From positions 62,001 to 126,000 of the forward strand of contig NZ_NPMN01000011.1 of the NCBI RefSeq assembly GCF_002266425.1: 64,000 nucleotides of DNA, written 5' to 3'. This document shows, in pieces, positions 47,297 to 56,392 of this stretch. The position numbers and the translations under genes were made by a program. The notes under the pieces are model-generated. The model saw only the letters and a program-made list of their open reading frames with translations, was not told the DNA's origin and searched no databases. Origin of the DNA: Tissierella sp. P1. Lineage in GTDB: Bacteria; Bacillota; Clostridia; Tissierellales; Tissierellaceae. How positions within the stretch are numbered: position 1 is the first letter of the stretch; every line of letters starts with the position of its first letter.

Positions 47297-47297
47297 T

Positions 47298-47642
47298 TTG
47301 TTTTTTGCACTAATTGGAATTTTAATAGGGGCTATAATAGGCTTTGTGTTGCCATATACTTATAATACATCCTACTCACTTTATATATCAGTAGCGATAT
47401 TAGCTTGTTTAGATTCGGTGTTTGGCGGTATAAGGTCTAATTTGGAAAAAAACTTTAATATAAATATATTTATTTCAGGTTTTTTTGGAAATGCAGCTTT
47501 AGCAGCGTTTCTTGCTTATTTAGGTGATAGACTTGGAGTTCCTCTATATTATGCAGCTATATTTACTTTTGGAGGACGACTATTTGAAAACTTTGCACAA
47601 ATTAGAAGGATTCTGCTATTCAAAAGGAAGGAATCTAATTAA
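47298..47642 (+). CDS. sbp: Small basic protein Sbp (DUF1290)
   Basis: 114 aa, three membrane helices, with AILACLDSVFGGIRSNLE and FGGRLFENFAQIRR, matching Sbp located before ftsZ in Bacillus. TTG at 47298 (GGGGAGG 8-10 bases upstream) preferred over the GTG at 47289, which falls in that site and overlaps the upstream stop. Confidence 0.85.
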   Translation: MFFALIGILIGAIIGFVLPYTYNTSYSLYISVAILACLDSVFGGIRSNLEKNFNINIFISGFFGNAALAAFLAYLGDRLGVPLYYAAIFTFGGRLFENFAQIRRILLFKRKESN

Positions 47643-47703
47643 TTGATGTATTGAAACTATATTAAATATAGGATTATCTACAATAAGATAAGGGGGAAAA
47701 AAT

Positions 47704-48801
47704 ATGTTTGATTTTGATGTTGATGTAGATCAATTTGCTAAAATAAAAGTTATTGGCGTTGGTGGTGGTGGAAACAATGCAGTTAATAGAATGGTTGAAC
47801 ATGGAGTTAGAGGTATTGATTTTATAGCTTTAAATACAGATAGACAAGCTTTATATTCTTCAAAGGCAGAGGTAAAGCTTCAATTAGGAGAGAAATTGAC
47901 TAGAGGATTAGGTGCTGGTGCTAATCCAGATATTGGGGCAAAGGCTGCGGAAGAAAATAGAAATGATATAATGGAAGCTATTAAAGGTGCTGATATGATA
48001 TTTATAACTGCAGGAATGGGTGGTGGGACTGGAACAGGAGCAGCGCCTATTGTAGCAGAAATAGCTAAGGAATTAGGCATTCTTACTGTAGGTGTAGTTA
48101 CAAAGCCCTTTACATTTGAAGGGCCTAGAAGATTAAAACATGCCGAGCAAGGAATAGAAGAATTAAAGTCTAAAGTAGATACTTTAGTTACAATACCAAA
48201 TGATAGATTGCTTCAGGTTTCAGATAAAAAGACTACTATGGTTGAAGCATTTGTGATGGCAGACGAGGTACTTAAAGAAGGTATCCAAGGGATATCAGAT
48301 TTGATAGCAGTTCCAAATCTTATAAATTTGGACTTTGCAGATGTTAAAACAATAATGCAGGATAAAGGTATTGCGCATATGGGTATAGGCATGGCTTCAG
48401 GTGATAACAGAGCTACAGAGGCTGCGAAGCAAGCAATAAAATCTCCTCTGTTAGAAACTTCTATAGAAGGGGCAAAATCTGTATTATTGAATATTACAGG
48501 TGGGGAAGATTTAGGTATTTTTGAAGTTAATGAAGCTGCAGATCTAATTAGGGCATCTGTAGATAAAGATGCAAATATAATATTTGGTGCAGGAATAGAT
48601 GAAAGCCTAAAGGATGAAATTAAAATAACTGTTATTGCTACAGGATTTGACATGTTATCCAAAGATATAAATACTACAAAATCAGGAGTAAATGATATTA
48701 ATGCTAATAGAGCTGCGGGAAATGAGGCAGCACCTACTCTTGATAATGAAGAATTAGATATTCCAATTTTTCTTAGGAGAAGAGATAAAAAAGAATTATA
48801 A
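47704..48801 (+). CDS. ftsZ: Cell division GTPase FtsZ
   Basis: 365 aa tubulin homologue: [26 protein letters not shown] loop, and a conserved C-terminal tail ([10 protein letters not shown]) that binds FtsA/SepF-type partners. Ends the division cluster. AAGGGGG ribosome site. Confidence 0.98.
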   Translation: MFDFDVDVDQFAKIKVIGVGGGGNNAVNRMVEHGVRGIDFIALNTDRQALYSSKAEVKLQLGEKLTRGLGAGANPDIGAKAAEENRNDIMEAIKGADMIFITAGMGGGTGTGAAPIVAEIAKELGILTVGVVTKPFTFEGPRRLKHAEQGIEELKSKVDTLVTIPNDRLLQVSDKKTTMVEAFVMADEVLKEGIQGISDLIAVPNLINLDFADVKTIMQDKGIAHMGIGMASGDNRATEAAKQAIKSPLLETSIEGAKSVLLNITGGEDLGIFEVNEAADLIRASVDKDANIIFGAGIDESLKDEIKITVIATGFDMLSKDINTTKSGVNDINANRAAGNEAAPTLDNEELDIPIFLRRRDKKEL

Positions 48802-48812
48802 TAAAAGCAAGA

Positions 48813-48847
48813 AAAACGTATCTTATTGACGAGATACGTTTTTTTAT
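48813..48847 (+). terminator. Terminator after ftsZ
   Basis: AAACGTATCT / AGATACGTTT stem with 8-base loop, then a T-run. Confidence 0.85.
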
Positions 48848-48858
48848 TTGCTCATAAA

Positions 48859-48891
48859 GTGACAAAAATTTTACATTTTATGTCCTATAAT
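48859..48891 (+). promoter_or_regulatory. Putative Spo0A-activated spoIIGA promoter
   Basis: GTGACA (-35-like) and TATAAT (-10) are separated by 21 bases, close to the 22-base spacing of the Bacillus subtilis spoIIG promoter, which needs Spo0A. The -35 overlaps TGACAA, a partial 0A-box on the other strand (TTGTCA). The start codon follows 40 bases downstream. Confidence 0.55.
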
Positions 48892-48930
48892 CTTAATTAG
48901 AGAATAAAATAAATCAAAGGAGGTATTCCT

Positions 48931-49854
48931 TTGTATATAATAGCAGAGTATCTATTTATCGAAAATTTCATAATAAATTACGCTATATTACAAAGTACAA
49001 AGATAATTACTAGGACCAAAACGACTAAAGGCAGAATTTTTATTACTTCTACTATAACTGCTTTATATCCTTTTGCTTTATTTTTTCCGTCTTTAAGTTT
49101 TCTTGCAAACTTTTATATGAAAATAGTAATATCTTTTATAATAGTAAAACTTGCATACAACTCTAAATCTCTAGTTTTATATATAAAGCAATTATCTGCC
49201 TTTTATGTTATATCTTTTATTTTTGCAGGAGCAAGTATTGGTTTTTATTATTTTACTAATAATTATTATAATGTATTATTTAAGCCTGATTATCTGGGAG
49301 GTAGATTTCCTATAAAATATATAATATTAGGTGTAGTATTAGGAGGAATCATGATTAAGAATATGGTACATTATTACCAAGAAAAATTATCTAAAGAAAA
49401 AGAGCTGTTAAGTGTAACAGTTCATTTAAATAATGAAAAATCATCTTTTACAGCATTAACAGATACAGGTAATTCATTAATTGAGCCATTATCTAAATTA
49501 CCAGTTTTCGTTGTGGAGTATGAGGTTATAAATAATTTACTGCCTAAATTCATAAGAGAAACTTTTGAAGAAAATAAGGAAGATGATTTCACTGTTGTTG
49601 AGAAGATGATGGAAGCTTTGAAAGAAGAAATCACAATTCGAATTATCCCATTTAAATCAGTTGGCTCAAAAAATGGAATTTTAATAGGATTTAAACCAGA
49701 TTATATAACGATTTCAAATGGCGATTTCATCGCAACCCATGATGATTTATTAATAGGGGTATTCAATGGTAGGCTTTCTGCGGATAATCAATATAGTGGT
49801 TTGTTAAATTTAAGGATATTAAACAGGGGGGATTTATGTGTTAATGAAAATTAA
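48931..49854 (+). CDS. spoIIGA: Sporulation sigma-E processing peptidase SpoIIGA
   Basis: 307 aa. Five membrane helices then an aspartic-protease domain with [14 protein letters not shown] (catalytic DTG). It cleaves pro-SigE during sporulation in the mother-cell septal membrane. TTG start with AGGAGGT upstream. Overlaps sigE by 17 bases. Confidence 0.93.
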   Translation: MYIIAEYLFIENFIINYAILQSTKIITRTKTTKGRIFITSTITALYPFALFFPSLSFLANFYMKIVISFIIVKLAYNSKSLVLYIKQLSAFYVISFIFAGASIGFYYFTNNYYNVLFKPDYLGGRFPIKYIILGVVLGGIMIKNMVHYYQEKLSKEKELLSVTVHLNNEKSSFTALTDTGNSLIEPLSKLPVFVVEYEVINNLLPKFIRETFEENKEDDFTVVEKMMEALKEEITIRIIPFKSVGSKNGILIGFKPDYITISNGDFIATHDDLLIGVFNGRLSADNQYSGLLNLRILNRGDLCVNEN

Positions 49855-50554
49855 GATGAAATTACATAAGCTTTTATATAAGGTATTAAGTAAGTTAAAT
49901 CTAGTTAAAGGAGTTTATTATATAGGTAGTGGAGAGGTATTACCTCCTCCACTAAAACCTGAAGAGGAAGAATATTATTTATCATTACTTAAAACAGATG
50001 AAAGTGTTAAAGGAATTCTTATTGAAAGAAACTTGAGATTAGTAGTATATATAGCAAGAAAATTTGAAAATACAAAGATATCGATTGAAGATCTTATTTC
50101 AATAGGTACAATAGGATTAATTAAAGCTGTAAATACTTTTGATCCAGATAAAAATATAAAGCTAGCGACATATGCATCTAAGTGCATAGAAAATGAAATC
50201 TTAATGTATTTAAGGCGAACTAGCAAAATGAAATCTGAAATATCTCTAGATGAACCTTTAAATATTGATTGGGATGGTAATGAACTTTTACTATCTGATA
50301 TTCTTGGTACAGATGGAGATGTAATATTTAAGGATATAGAGATGGAAGTAGATAAAACTCTTCTCAAACAAGCAATAGATAGGTTATCTAGCAGAGAAAA
50401 AGCTATAATAGAGATGAGATTTGGTCTTTATAATGGAAAAGAAAAAACCCAAAAGGAAGTAGCTGACTTGTTAGGGATTTCTCAATCATATATATCACGA
50501 CTAGAAAAAAGGATAATTAAAAGACTTAGGAAAGAAATGGTAAAGTTGATGTAA
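49838..50554 (+). CDS. sigE: Sporulation sigma factor E precursor
   Basis: 238 aa. N-terminal pro-sequence ([17 protein letters not shown]) is removed by SpoIIGA; then [47 protein letters not shown] and a region-4 HTH ([19 protein letters not shown]). GTG start with GGGGGG site. Mother-cell sigma factor. Confidence 0.96.
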   Translation: MLMKIKMKLHKLLYKVLSKLNLVKGVYYIGSGEVLPPPLKPEEEEYYLSLLKTDESVKGILIERNLRLVVYIARKFENTKISIEDLISIGTIGLIKAVNTFDPDKNIKLATYASKCIENEILMYLRRTSKMKSEISLDEPLNIDWDGNELLLSDILGTDGDVIFKDIEMEVDKTLLKQAIDRLSSREKAIIEMRFGLYNGKEKTQKEVADLLGISQSYISRLEKRIIKRLRKEMVKLM

Positions 50555-50562
50555 ATTGGTTA

Positions 50563-50612
50563 GCCTCTAATATTATTTTATGAATAAAAATAATATTAGA
50601 GGCAATAATTTT
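50563..50612 (+). terminator. Long hairpin between sigE and sigG
   Basis: GCCTCTAATATTATTTT pairs with AAAATAATATTAGAGGC (17 bp) and is followed by AATAATTTT. Probably terminates sigE before sigG; weak T-tract. Confidence 0.6.
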
Positions 50613-50651
50613 ATACGAAAGGGGCAATACAGCATGAAAGGATGAAAATAA

Positions 50652-51425
50652 ATGCATATATCTAAAGTAGAGATATGTGGAGTAAATACTTCAAAACTTC
50701 CAGTACTAACTAATGAGCAAATGCAAAAATTATTTATTAAAATAAAAGCAGGAGATTTAAAAGCAAGGGAAGAATTTATTCAGGGAAATTTAAGACTAGT
50801 ACTTAGCATTATCCAAAGATTTAATAGAAGAGGAGAACATGTTGATGATTTATTCCAGGTAGGCTGTATTGGTTTAATAAAAGCTATAGATAATTTTGAT
50901 TTAAGCCAAAATGTACGATTCTCTACCTATGCTGTGCCTATGATTATAGGAGAGATAAGAAGATACTTAAGAGATAACAATTCAATTAGAGTTTCTAGAT
51001 CACTTCGTGATATCGCATATAAGGCTTTGAATGCAAGAGAACAATTAATTAATAAAAATTCTAAAGAGCCGACTATATATGAGATAGCGGAAGAGTTAAA
51101 TTTACCAAAAGAAGATGTAGTATTTGCTCTTGAGGCAATACAGGAACCAGTTTCTCTATTTGAACCAATATTTCATGATAGCGGTGATGCCATATTTGTT
51201 ATGGATCAAGTAAAGGATGAGAAGGCCGAAGATGAAATATGGTTGAGGGAAATAGCACTTAGGGAAGCCATGGGTAAATTAAATAATAGGGAAAAACAAA
51301 TATTGAATTTAAGGTTTTACGAAGGAAAAACTCAAATGGAGGTAGCTGAAGAAATTGGTATTTCCCAAGCACAAGTATCAAGGCTTGAGAAAAATGCTTT
51401 AAGACAAATGAGAAAATATGTCTAG
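50652..51425 (+). CDS. sigG: Forespore sigma factor G
   Basis: 257 aa. Begins KVEICGVNTSKLPVLTN, then RRGEHVDDLFQVGCIGLIKAIDNF and region-4 AEEIGISQAQVSRLEKNA. SigG drives late forespore genes; follows sigE as in Bacillus and Clostridia. Confidence 0.96.
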   Translation: MHISKVEICGVNTSKLPVLTNEQMQKLFIKIKAGDLKAREEFIQGNLRLVLSIIQRFNRRGEHVDDLFQVGCIGLIKAIDNFDLSQNVRFSTYAVPMIIGEIRRYLRDNNSIRVSRSLRDIAYKALNAREQLINKNSKEPTIYEIAEELNLPKEDVVFALEAIQEPVSLFEPIFHDSGDAIFVMDQVKDEKAEDEIWLREIALREAMGKLNNREKQILNLRFYEGKTQMEVAEEIGISQAQVSRLEKNALRQMRKYV

Positions 51426-51559
51426 CACCATAATAAACTATATATAAATCATAAAAATAGGACCTGATAGCAGAAGGTTTGATATTTCATCAACTTAGAG
51501 TTAGAGAATCGCTTTTATAACTTAAAGAAAGGTCTTATTTTTTACCTTAAATACGATGC

Positions 51560-51597
51560 AAAAAAGATTCTATCAATATTTTGATAGAATCTTTTTA
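51560..51597 (+). terminator. Bidirectional terminator after sigG
   Basis: AAAAAGATTCTATCAA / TTGATAGAATCTTTTT, nearly perfect and symmetric; works either way. Another larger hairpin (AATAGGACCT...AGGTCTTATT) lies just upstream at about 51458-51540. Confidence 0.75.
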
Positions 51598-51691
51598 TGA
51601 TTTGTCTTATCTCAGCAAATTATAGTCATATTTTATCTTTATTATTATATATACATAGTAAAAGGTTAAATATTAAGGAAGAGGTGGAACT

Positions 51692-51946
51692 ATGTTTAAA
51701 TTATCAGAAATAAGAGAAAAAGAAATAATAAATATAAACACTGGTCAAAGAATGGGATATGTTGATGATTTTGAATTAAATCTAGAAAATGGACGTATTG
51801 ATGCAATAATAATATTAGGGGCAGGAGTAGGTAAAGTATTGGGTCTATTTGGTAAGAATTCAGAAATAGTTATTGATTGGAATGATATAGTAAGAATAGG
51901 TACAGATACTATTTTAGTAGATTATAAGAACGAAATATCTAGTTAG
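51692..51946 (+). CDS. YlmC/YmxH-type sporulation protein
   Basis: 84 aa PRC-barrel protein (LSEIREKEIININTGQRMG, then ILGAGVGKVLGLFGKNSEIVIDW in parts). YlmC/YmxH proteins occur near sigG or nrdR in many spore formers. AGAGGTGG site. Molecular role unknown. Confidence 0.88.
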   Translation: MFKLSEIREKEIININTGQRMGYVDDFELNLENGRIDAIIILGAGVGKVLGLFGKNSEIVIDWNDIVRIGTDTILVDYKNEISS

Positions 51947-52003
51947 ACATTTTGTATTCATTATACTATAATAAAGTTGTAGAATATTAGAAGAGGTGAA
52001 AAT

Positions 52004-52474
52004 ATGAAATGTCCATTTTGTTCATACTTTGAATCAAAGGTAATAGATTCTAGACCTACCGATGAAGGACAAGCAATTCGCAGAAGAAGAGAGTGCATAG
52101 AATGTGGTAAGAGGTTCACCACTTATGAAAAAATTGAAGAAATACCTCTTATAGTAGTAAAAAAAGATGGCAATAGACAATCTTATAATAGAAATAAATT
52201 ATTAAATGGAATAATAAAGGCTTGTGAAAAGAGGCCTGTTTCTGTAGGCACTATTGAAGGGATTGTAGATGATATAGAAAAAAACTTATATAATTCCTTG
52301 CAGAAAGAAATAAAATCTGAGGAAATTGGAGAAATGGTAATGAATAAATTAAAAGATGTTGATGAAGTGTCATATGTGAGATTTGCATCTGTTTATAGAC
52401 AGTTTAAAGATTTAAATTCATTTATGGAAGAATTAAAAAAAATATTAGATGAAGGAAATGAAAATAGGAGATAA
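52004..52474 (+). CDS. nrdR: Ribonucleotide reductase repressor NrdR
   Basis: 156 aa: N-terminal zinc ribbon (CPFC, then [12 protein letters not shown]) and ATP-cone domain. Represses nrd genes when dATP is bound. AGAGGTG site. Confidence 0.97.
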   Translation: MKCPFCSYFESKVIDSRPTDEGQAIRRRRECIECGKRFTTYEKIEEIPLIVVKKDGNRQSYNRNKLLNGIIKACEKRPVSVGTIEGIVDDIEKNLYNSLQKEIKSEEIGEMVMNKLKDVDEVSYVRFASVYRQFKDLNSFMEELKKILDEGNENRR

Positions 52475-52476
52475 AT

Positions 52477-53214
52477 ATGGAAATTATAAAGAAATATAAA
52501 GATAATATTTTATATTATCAAATAGAGGGATTTAACTTTGATGAAAAGATGAATCATATTTTTTCGACGAGGATAGGCTGGGAGCAGGACAAATTATTTA
52601 ATAATTTATCTGAAGTATTAAATATACATGAAGAAAATATCTATAGAGCAAAACAAGTTCATGGAACGGATGTACTGATTATAAAAGATCAAAATATTAT
52701 TAAAGTAAGTACCCAAGAGAAGGATGGATTTATAACCAATAAAAAGGGTATAGCACTTTGTACTTACCATGCTGATTGTGTACCTATTTATTTTTATGAC
52801 AATATTAAAGAAGTAATAGCCTTGGCCCATGCTGGCTGGAAGGGAACTTTAAATAATATAGTCAAAGTAGTAATAGAAAATATGATTGAACATTTTGGAT
52901 GTAATATAGAAGATATTTCAGCTGCAATAGGTCCATCTATCGGATCTTGTTGTTATGAAATAGGACTTGATGTAGAAAAACTCTTTAAGAAACAATATCC
53001 TGATTATATAGATATGATTATATATAGGGATCATAAGATGTACTTAGATTTATGGAAAGTAAATAAGATGAATCTCATAAATCTAGGAGTAAGTGAAAAG
53101 AAAACTTTCTTAAGTAAATTATGTACATCTTGTAATATAGATAATTTATATTCCTATAGAAAAGAAAAAGGAACAAAAAATAGAATGATTGCAGCTATAA
53201 CCTTAAATCATTAA
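52477..53214 (+). CDS. pgeF: Peptidoglycan editing factor PgeF (YfiH, laccase domain)
   Basis: 245 aa. Metal-site motifs CTYHADCVPIY, ALAHAGWKGTLNNI and GPSIGSCCYEIG. YfiH proteins edit L-Ala/L-Ser in muropeptide precursors or act as purine nucleosidase-like enzymes. Starts 3 bases after nrdR, as is common near sigG. Confidence 0.93.
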   Translation: MEIIKKYKDNILYYQIEGFNFDEKMNHIFSTRIGWEQDKLFNNLSEVLNIHEENIYRAKQVHGTDVLIIKDQNIIKVSTQEKDGFITNKKGIALCTYHADCVPIYFYDNIKEVIALAHAGWKGTLNNIVKVVIENMIEHFGCNIEDISAAIGPSIGSCCYEIGLDVEKLFKKQYPDYIDMIIYRDHKMYLDLWKVNKMNLINLGVSEKKTFLSKLCTSCNIDNLYSYRKEKGTKNRMIAAITLNH

Positions 53215-53229
53215 ACTAAGGATGATAGA

Positions 53230-54642
53230 ATGAAGAAAATAGACTTAAACAAAATCATAATGCAAAATATTTTGCATCATGCAGATATAGGGATTCACGT
53301 CATAGATAATGAGAGACGGACTGTAATCTATAATAAAGTTATGGCTCAGCTAGAAGGGCTAGATACAAATCAAGTAATTGAAAAGGATATTTTAGATATC
53401 TTTCCTAGTCTAAATGAAGAGACATCTACTTTAATAAAGGTACTTCATACAGGAGAAGCTATTTTAAATAGTACGCAATCCTATTTAAACTTTAAGGGAC
53501 AAAGGATAACTACTATAAATTCAACTATACCTCTTTATTCGGATGAGAAGATAATAGGAGCTCTTGAAATAGCCAATAACATAACACATATTAAAAACTT
53601 ATCTGATCAATTAATAGAATTACAAAATGAACTATCATCAACTAAATCATCGAAGAAAAGTCTTAGAGCTAAGATAAAAAGATATAATTTTGATGATATT
53701 ATAGGCGAAGATCCGTCTATGTCATTAGCTAAGAAAATAGCAAGAAAGGCTAGTAATTCAAGTTCCAGTGTGCTTATATATGGAGATACAGGTACTGGTA
53801 AAGAACTGTTTGCCCAGAGTATCCATTATGGAGGTATAAGAGCTAATAAACCTTTTATAGCACAAAATTGTGCTGCTATACCCGAGGCACTATTAGAAGG
53901 AATATTATTTGGAACTGACAAAGGAGGATTTACAGGAGCAGTTGAAAGAGAGGGAATTTTTGAACAAGCTAATGGTGGAACTCTAATGTTAGACGAGATT
54001 AATTCTATGTCATTGCCTTTGCAAGCAAAGCTTTTAAGGGTATTGCAAGAAGGATATATAAGACGTGTAGGAGGGACAAAAGATATACCTATTGACGTAC
54101 GAATAATAGCTACTACAAATGAAGAACCTTTAGAGACCTTAAAGAAAGAAACCATTAGAAAAGATTTATATTACAGATTAAATGTTATTTTTATACAGAT
54201 ACCATCATTAAAGGAACGAAAAAAAGATATTTTAGTATTATCAAATCATTTTGTCAATAAATATAATTCTCTTTTAGGAAAGAAAATAGAGAAGATATCT
54301 GAAGAGGTAATAAATTCTTTCATGGAATATACTTGGCCTGGAAATGTTAGAGAATTAGGTAATGTTATAGAAGGAGCTATGAATATAGTAGATGATGAAG
54401 AAAGGATATTGAAAAAGGAAGATTTTATTTCTTCTATCTATATAATGCAAGATAAGCCTTTGAAAAATGCTATTGTCTTTCAGGAGAAAAATAAAACTTT
54501 ACCTAACATATTAGAAGAGATGGAGAAGGATATTATATTTAATGCTTTAAATAATAATCAATATAATATATCTAAAACTGCAGAAGAATTGGGAATAAAA
54601 AGACAGACATTACAGCATAAATTAAAAAAATATAAGAGGTAA
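53230..54642 (+). CDS. Sigma-54-dependent transcriptional activator
   Basis: 470 aa. PAS domain (about 10-125: ADIGIHVIDNERRTVIYN), AAA+ domain (about 155-390) with Walker A GDTGTGKEL, a GGFTGA loop in place of the usual GAFTGA, Walker B GGTLMLDEI and RDLYYRLNV, then a C-terminal Fis-type HTH (TAEELGIKRQTLQHKLKK). It lies 228 bases before ord and reads the same way; the two sigma-54 promoters upstream of ord mark it as the likely activator of the ornithine operon. Confidence 0.93.
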   Translation: MKKIDLNKIIMQNILHHADIGIHVIDNERRTVIYNKVMAQLEGLDTNQVIEKDILDIFPSLNEETSTLIKVLHTGEAILNSTQSYLNFKGQRITTINSTIPLYSDEKIIGALEIANNITHIKNLSDQLIELQNELSSTKSSKKSLRAKIKRYNFDDIIGEDPSMSLAKKIARKASNSSSSVLIYGDTGTGKELFAQSIHYGGIRANKPFIAQNCAAIPEALLEGILFGTDKGGFTGAVEREGIFEQANGGTLMLDEINSMSLPLQAKLLRVLQEGYIRRVGGTKDIPIDVRIIATTNEEPLETLKKETIRKDLYYRLNVIFIQIPSLKERKKDILVLSNHFVNKYNSLLGKKIEKISEEVINSFMEYTWPGNVRELGNVIEGAMNIVDDEERILKKEDFISSIYIMQDKPLKNAIVFQEKNKTLPNILEEMEKDIIFNALNNNQYNISKTAEELGIKRQTLQHKLKKYKR

Positions 54643-54643
54643 T

Positions 54644-54687
54644 GCAATAATATTTGCATCTAGATGCAAATATTATTGCGTTTTTTT
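54644..54687 (+). terminator. Perfect 36-base palindrome / terminator
   Basis: GCAATAATATTTGCAT-CTAG-ATGCAAATATTATTGC, a perfect inverted repeat immediately after the activator stop, then TTTTTTT. Terminates the activator; the symmetry would also suit a DNA-binding site. Confidence 0.8.
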
Positions 54688-54787
54688 ATATATTTTAAAA
54701 TTTAAAATTGTTTGAAAATACTTTTATTTTTGTGATAAATCGCTCTAAATAGACAATTTTCTATAAGTATAATAATTCTTTAAAAAG

Positions 54788-54804
54788 TTGGCAAAGATAT
54801 TGCA
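54788..54804 (+). promoter_or_regulatory. Sigma-54 promoter 1 of the ornithine operon
   Basis: TTGGCAAAGATATTGCA: GG (54790-54791) and GC (54802-54803) exactly 12 bases apart, as in the sigma-54 -24/-12 consensus TGGCAC-N5-TTGCW. Confidence 0.88.
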
Positions 54805-54816
54805 TATATAGTAAGT

Positions 54817-54833
54817 GTGGCAAAGACATTGCA
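54817..54833 (+). promoter_or_regulatory. Sigma-54 promoter 2 of the ornithine operon
   Basis: GTGGCAAAGACATTGCA: GG (54819-54820) and GC (54831-54832) again 12 bases apart; 29 bases after promoter 1 and nearly the same sequence, so a duplicated promoter. The start of ord follows 38 bases later. Confidence 0.88.
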
Positions 54834-54870
54834 TATACAATAAATAAAATTAATTAAGGAGGTTTATTTC

Positions 54871-55920
54871 ATGAGAAAAGATAATGTAAGAGTAATCGTA
54901 TGGGGTTTAGGAGCAATGGGTAAAGGTATAGCAGAAATGCTTTTAAACAAGAAAGGTGTAGATATAGTTGGAGCAGTTGTAAGAGGGGACAAGATAGGAA
55001 AATCTATGTACGACTTCTTAGATATTGAAAGAGGAAATAGAAAAGACTTACTTACAGGTTCTTATGAAGATGTAATAAAAGAAGGTGTTGCAGACATCGT
55101 AGTAATTGCTACTGATTCATTTACAAGAGATTCTTTTGACAAAATGAAATATTGCCTTGAAAGAAAAATCAATGTAGTATCTACTGCAGAAGAAATGGCA
55201 TATCCACAGGCACAAGAACCAGAATTAGCTAAAGAATTAGATAAGATAGCTAAAGAAAATGGAGTGACTGTATTAGGTACTGGTATTAACCCAGGACTTA
55301 TTATGGACTTACTAGTAATTACACTTACTGGAGCATGTATAGATGTAGAAAGCATTAAGGCTGAGAGAATCAATAATCTTTCACCATTTGGTCCAGCAGT
55401 AATGCACGGCCAAGGAGTAGGTATTACTGTAGACACATTTAACAAAAGGGTAGCAGAAAATGATTTAGCTGGACACGTAGGATTCCCAGAATCAATTACT
55501 ATGATAGCAGATGCTTTAGGATGGAAATTAAGTGATGAAATTAAATTAGATAGAGCACCTATTGTTTCATCAGTATTTAGAAAAGCTCCATATGCAGAAG
55601 TACAACCTGGAGATGTAGCTGGATGTAACATGAAAGGATTTGGCTATGTTGATGGAGAGCTAAAAATTGAAATGCTTCATCCACAACAAGTTGAACCACA
55701 ATTAGAAGGTGGAACAACAGGAGATTATATAACAATAAAAGGTACACCAAATATCAATATGCAAATTACTCCTGAAGTACCTGGAGGTATTGGAACTATA
55801 GCTATGACAGTTAATATGATTCCAAACGTAATCAACGCAAGACCAGGTTTAAAAACTATGATAGATTTACCAGTTCCAAGAGCTATTATGGGAGATATGA
55901 GAGAATTAATAGAAGACTAA
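54871..55920 (+). CDS. ord: 2,4-diaminopentanoate dehydrogenase
   Basis: 349 aa. Rossmann motif VWGLGAMGKGIAEM at the N terminus, DAP-reductase-like fold. Oxidatively deaminates 2,4-diaminopentanoate to 2-amino-4-oxopentanoate with NAD(P). First gene of the ornithine operon, AAGGAGG site. Full length. Confidence 0.95.
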   Translation: MRKDNVRVIVWGLGAMGKGIAEMLLNKKGVDIVGAVVRGDKIGKSMYDFLDIERGNRKDLLTGSYEDVIKEGVADIVVIATDSFTRDSFDKMKYCLERKINVVSTAEEMAYPQAQEPELAKELDKIAKENGVTVLGTGINPGLIMDLLVITLTGACIDVESIKAERINNLSPFGPAVMHGQGVGITVDTFNKRVAENDLAGHVGFPESITMIADALGWKLSDEIKLDRAPIVSSVFRKAPYAEVQPGDVAGCNMKGFGYVDGELKIEMLHPQQVEPQLEGGTTGDYITIKGTPNINMQITPEVPGGIGTIAMTVNMIPNVINARPGLKTMIDLPVPRAIMGDMRELIED

Positions 55921-55925
55921 TTAAA

Positions 55926-55961
55926 ACAATTAACAATTAACGAAGAACAATTAACAATTAA
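55926..55961 (+). repeat. 15-base direct repeat after ord
   Basis: ACAATTAACAATTAA occurs at 55926-55940 and 55947-55961. It lies just upstream of the hairpin. Confidence 0.7.
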
Positions 55962-56014
55962 AAGATAAGGAGATATTCCCCCAAAAGAGTATGGGTGTTT
56001 CTCCTGTCTTTTTT
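55959..56014 (+). terminator. Terminator-like hairpin between ord and ortA
   Basis: AAAAGATAAGGAGA pairs with TCTCCTGTCTTTT around a loop containing CCCCCAAAAGAGTATGGG (which may fold itself), then TTTTT. Inside the operon, so it may attenuate the downstream genes or stabilise the ord message. Confidence 0.6.
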
Positions 56015-56084
56015 ACAAGGTTAATGAGTAATCTAAGGTTAATGTTTTATGTGCATTGAGAATTGATTAAATGGAGGGATATAA

Positions 56085-56390
56085 ATGGATGCAAAACGTG
56101 GTGATTGGGTAAGAATTCATAATATAGTATTAGAAGTAGGACAAAGAGCAACAAGTATTCCAGAAGATACACAAAATGTACCACTAGAGATGTGGGTTAA
56201 AGGATTTTTATTAGACGAAAGTGCAAATATTGGTGATAAAGTAAAAGTAGAAACTTATATCGGAAGAACAGTAGAAGGAAATTTATTAGAAGTTAATCCA
56301 TATTACAAACATGACTTTGGAAAATGTGTTCCTGAACTTTTATATATAGGTCGTCAAGCAAGAGAATTATTGGCAAAGGATGGTGAATAA
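56085..56390 (+). CDS. ortA: 2-amino-4-ketopentanoate thiolase, alpha subunit
   Basis: 101 aa, the small OrtA subunit (RGDWVRIHNIVLE, then PLEMWVKGF). With OrtB it cleaves 2-amino-4-oxopentanoate with CoA to acetyl-CoA and alanine. GGAGGGAT site. Two bases before ortB. Confidence 0.94.
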   Translation: MDAKRGDWVRIHNIVLEVGQRATSIPEDTQNVPLEMWVKGFLLDESANIGDKVKVETYIGRTVEGNLLEVNPYYKHDFGKCVPELLYIGRQARELLAKDGE

Positions 56391-56392
56391 TA

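Noticed and set aside
48213..48662. 149-aa open frame antisense to ftsZ
   Set aside because: Fully inside ftsZ; composition is that of a reversed gene.
50652..51425. Possibility that the second sigma factor is SigF or SigK rather than SigG
   Set aside because: The N-terminal KVEICGVNTSKLP and location after sigE are typical of SigG.
55062..55631. 189-aa open frame antisense to ord
   Set aside because: Shadow of ord; no start signal and no domain.
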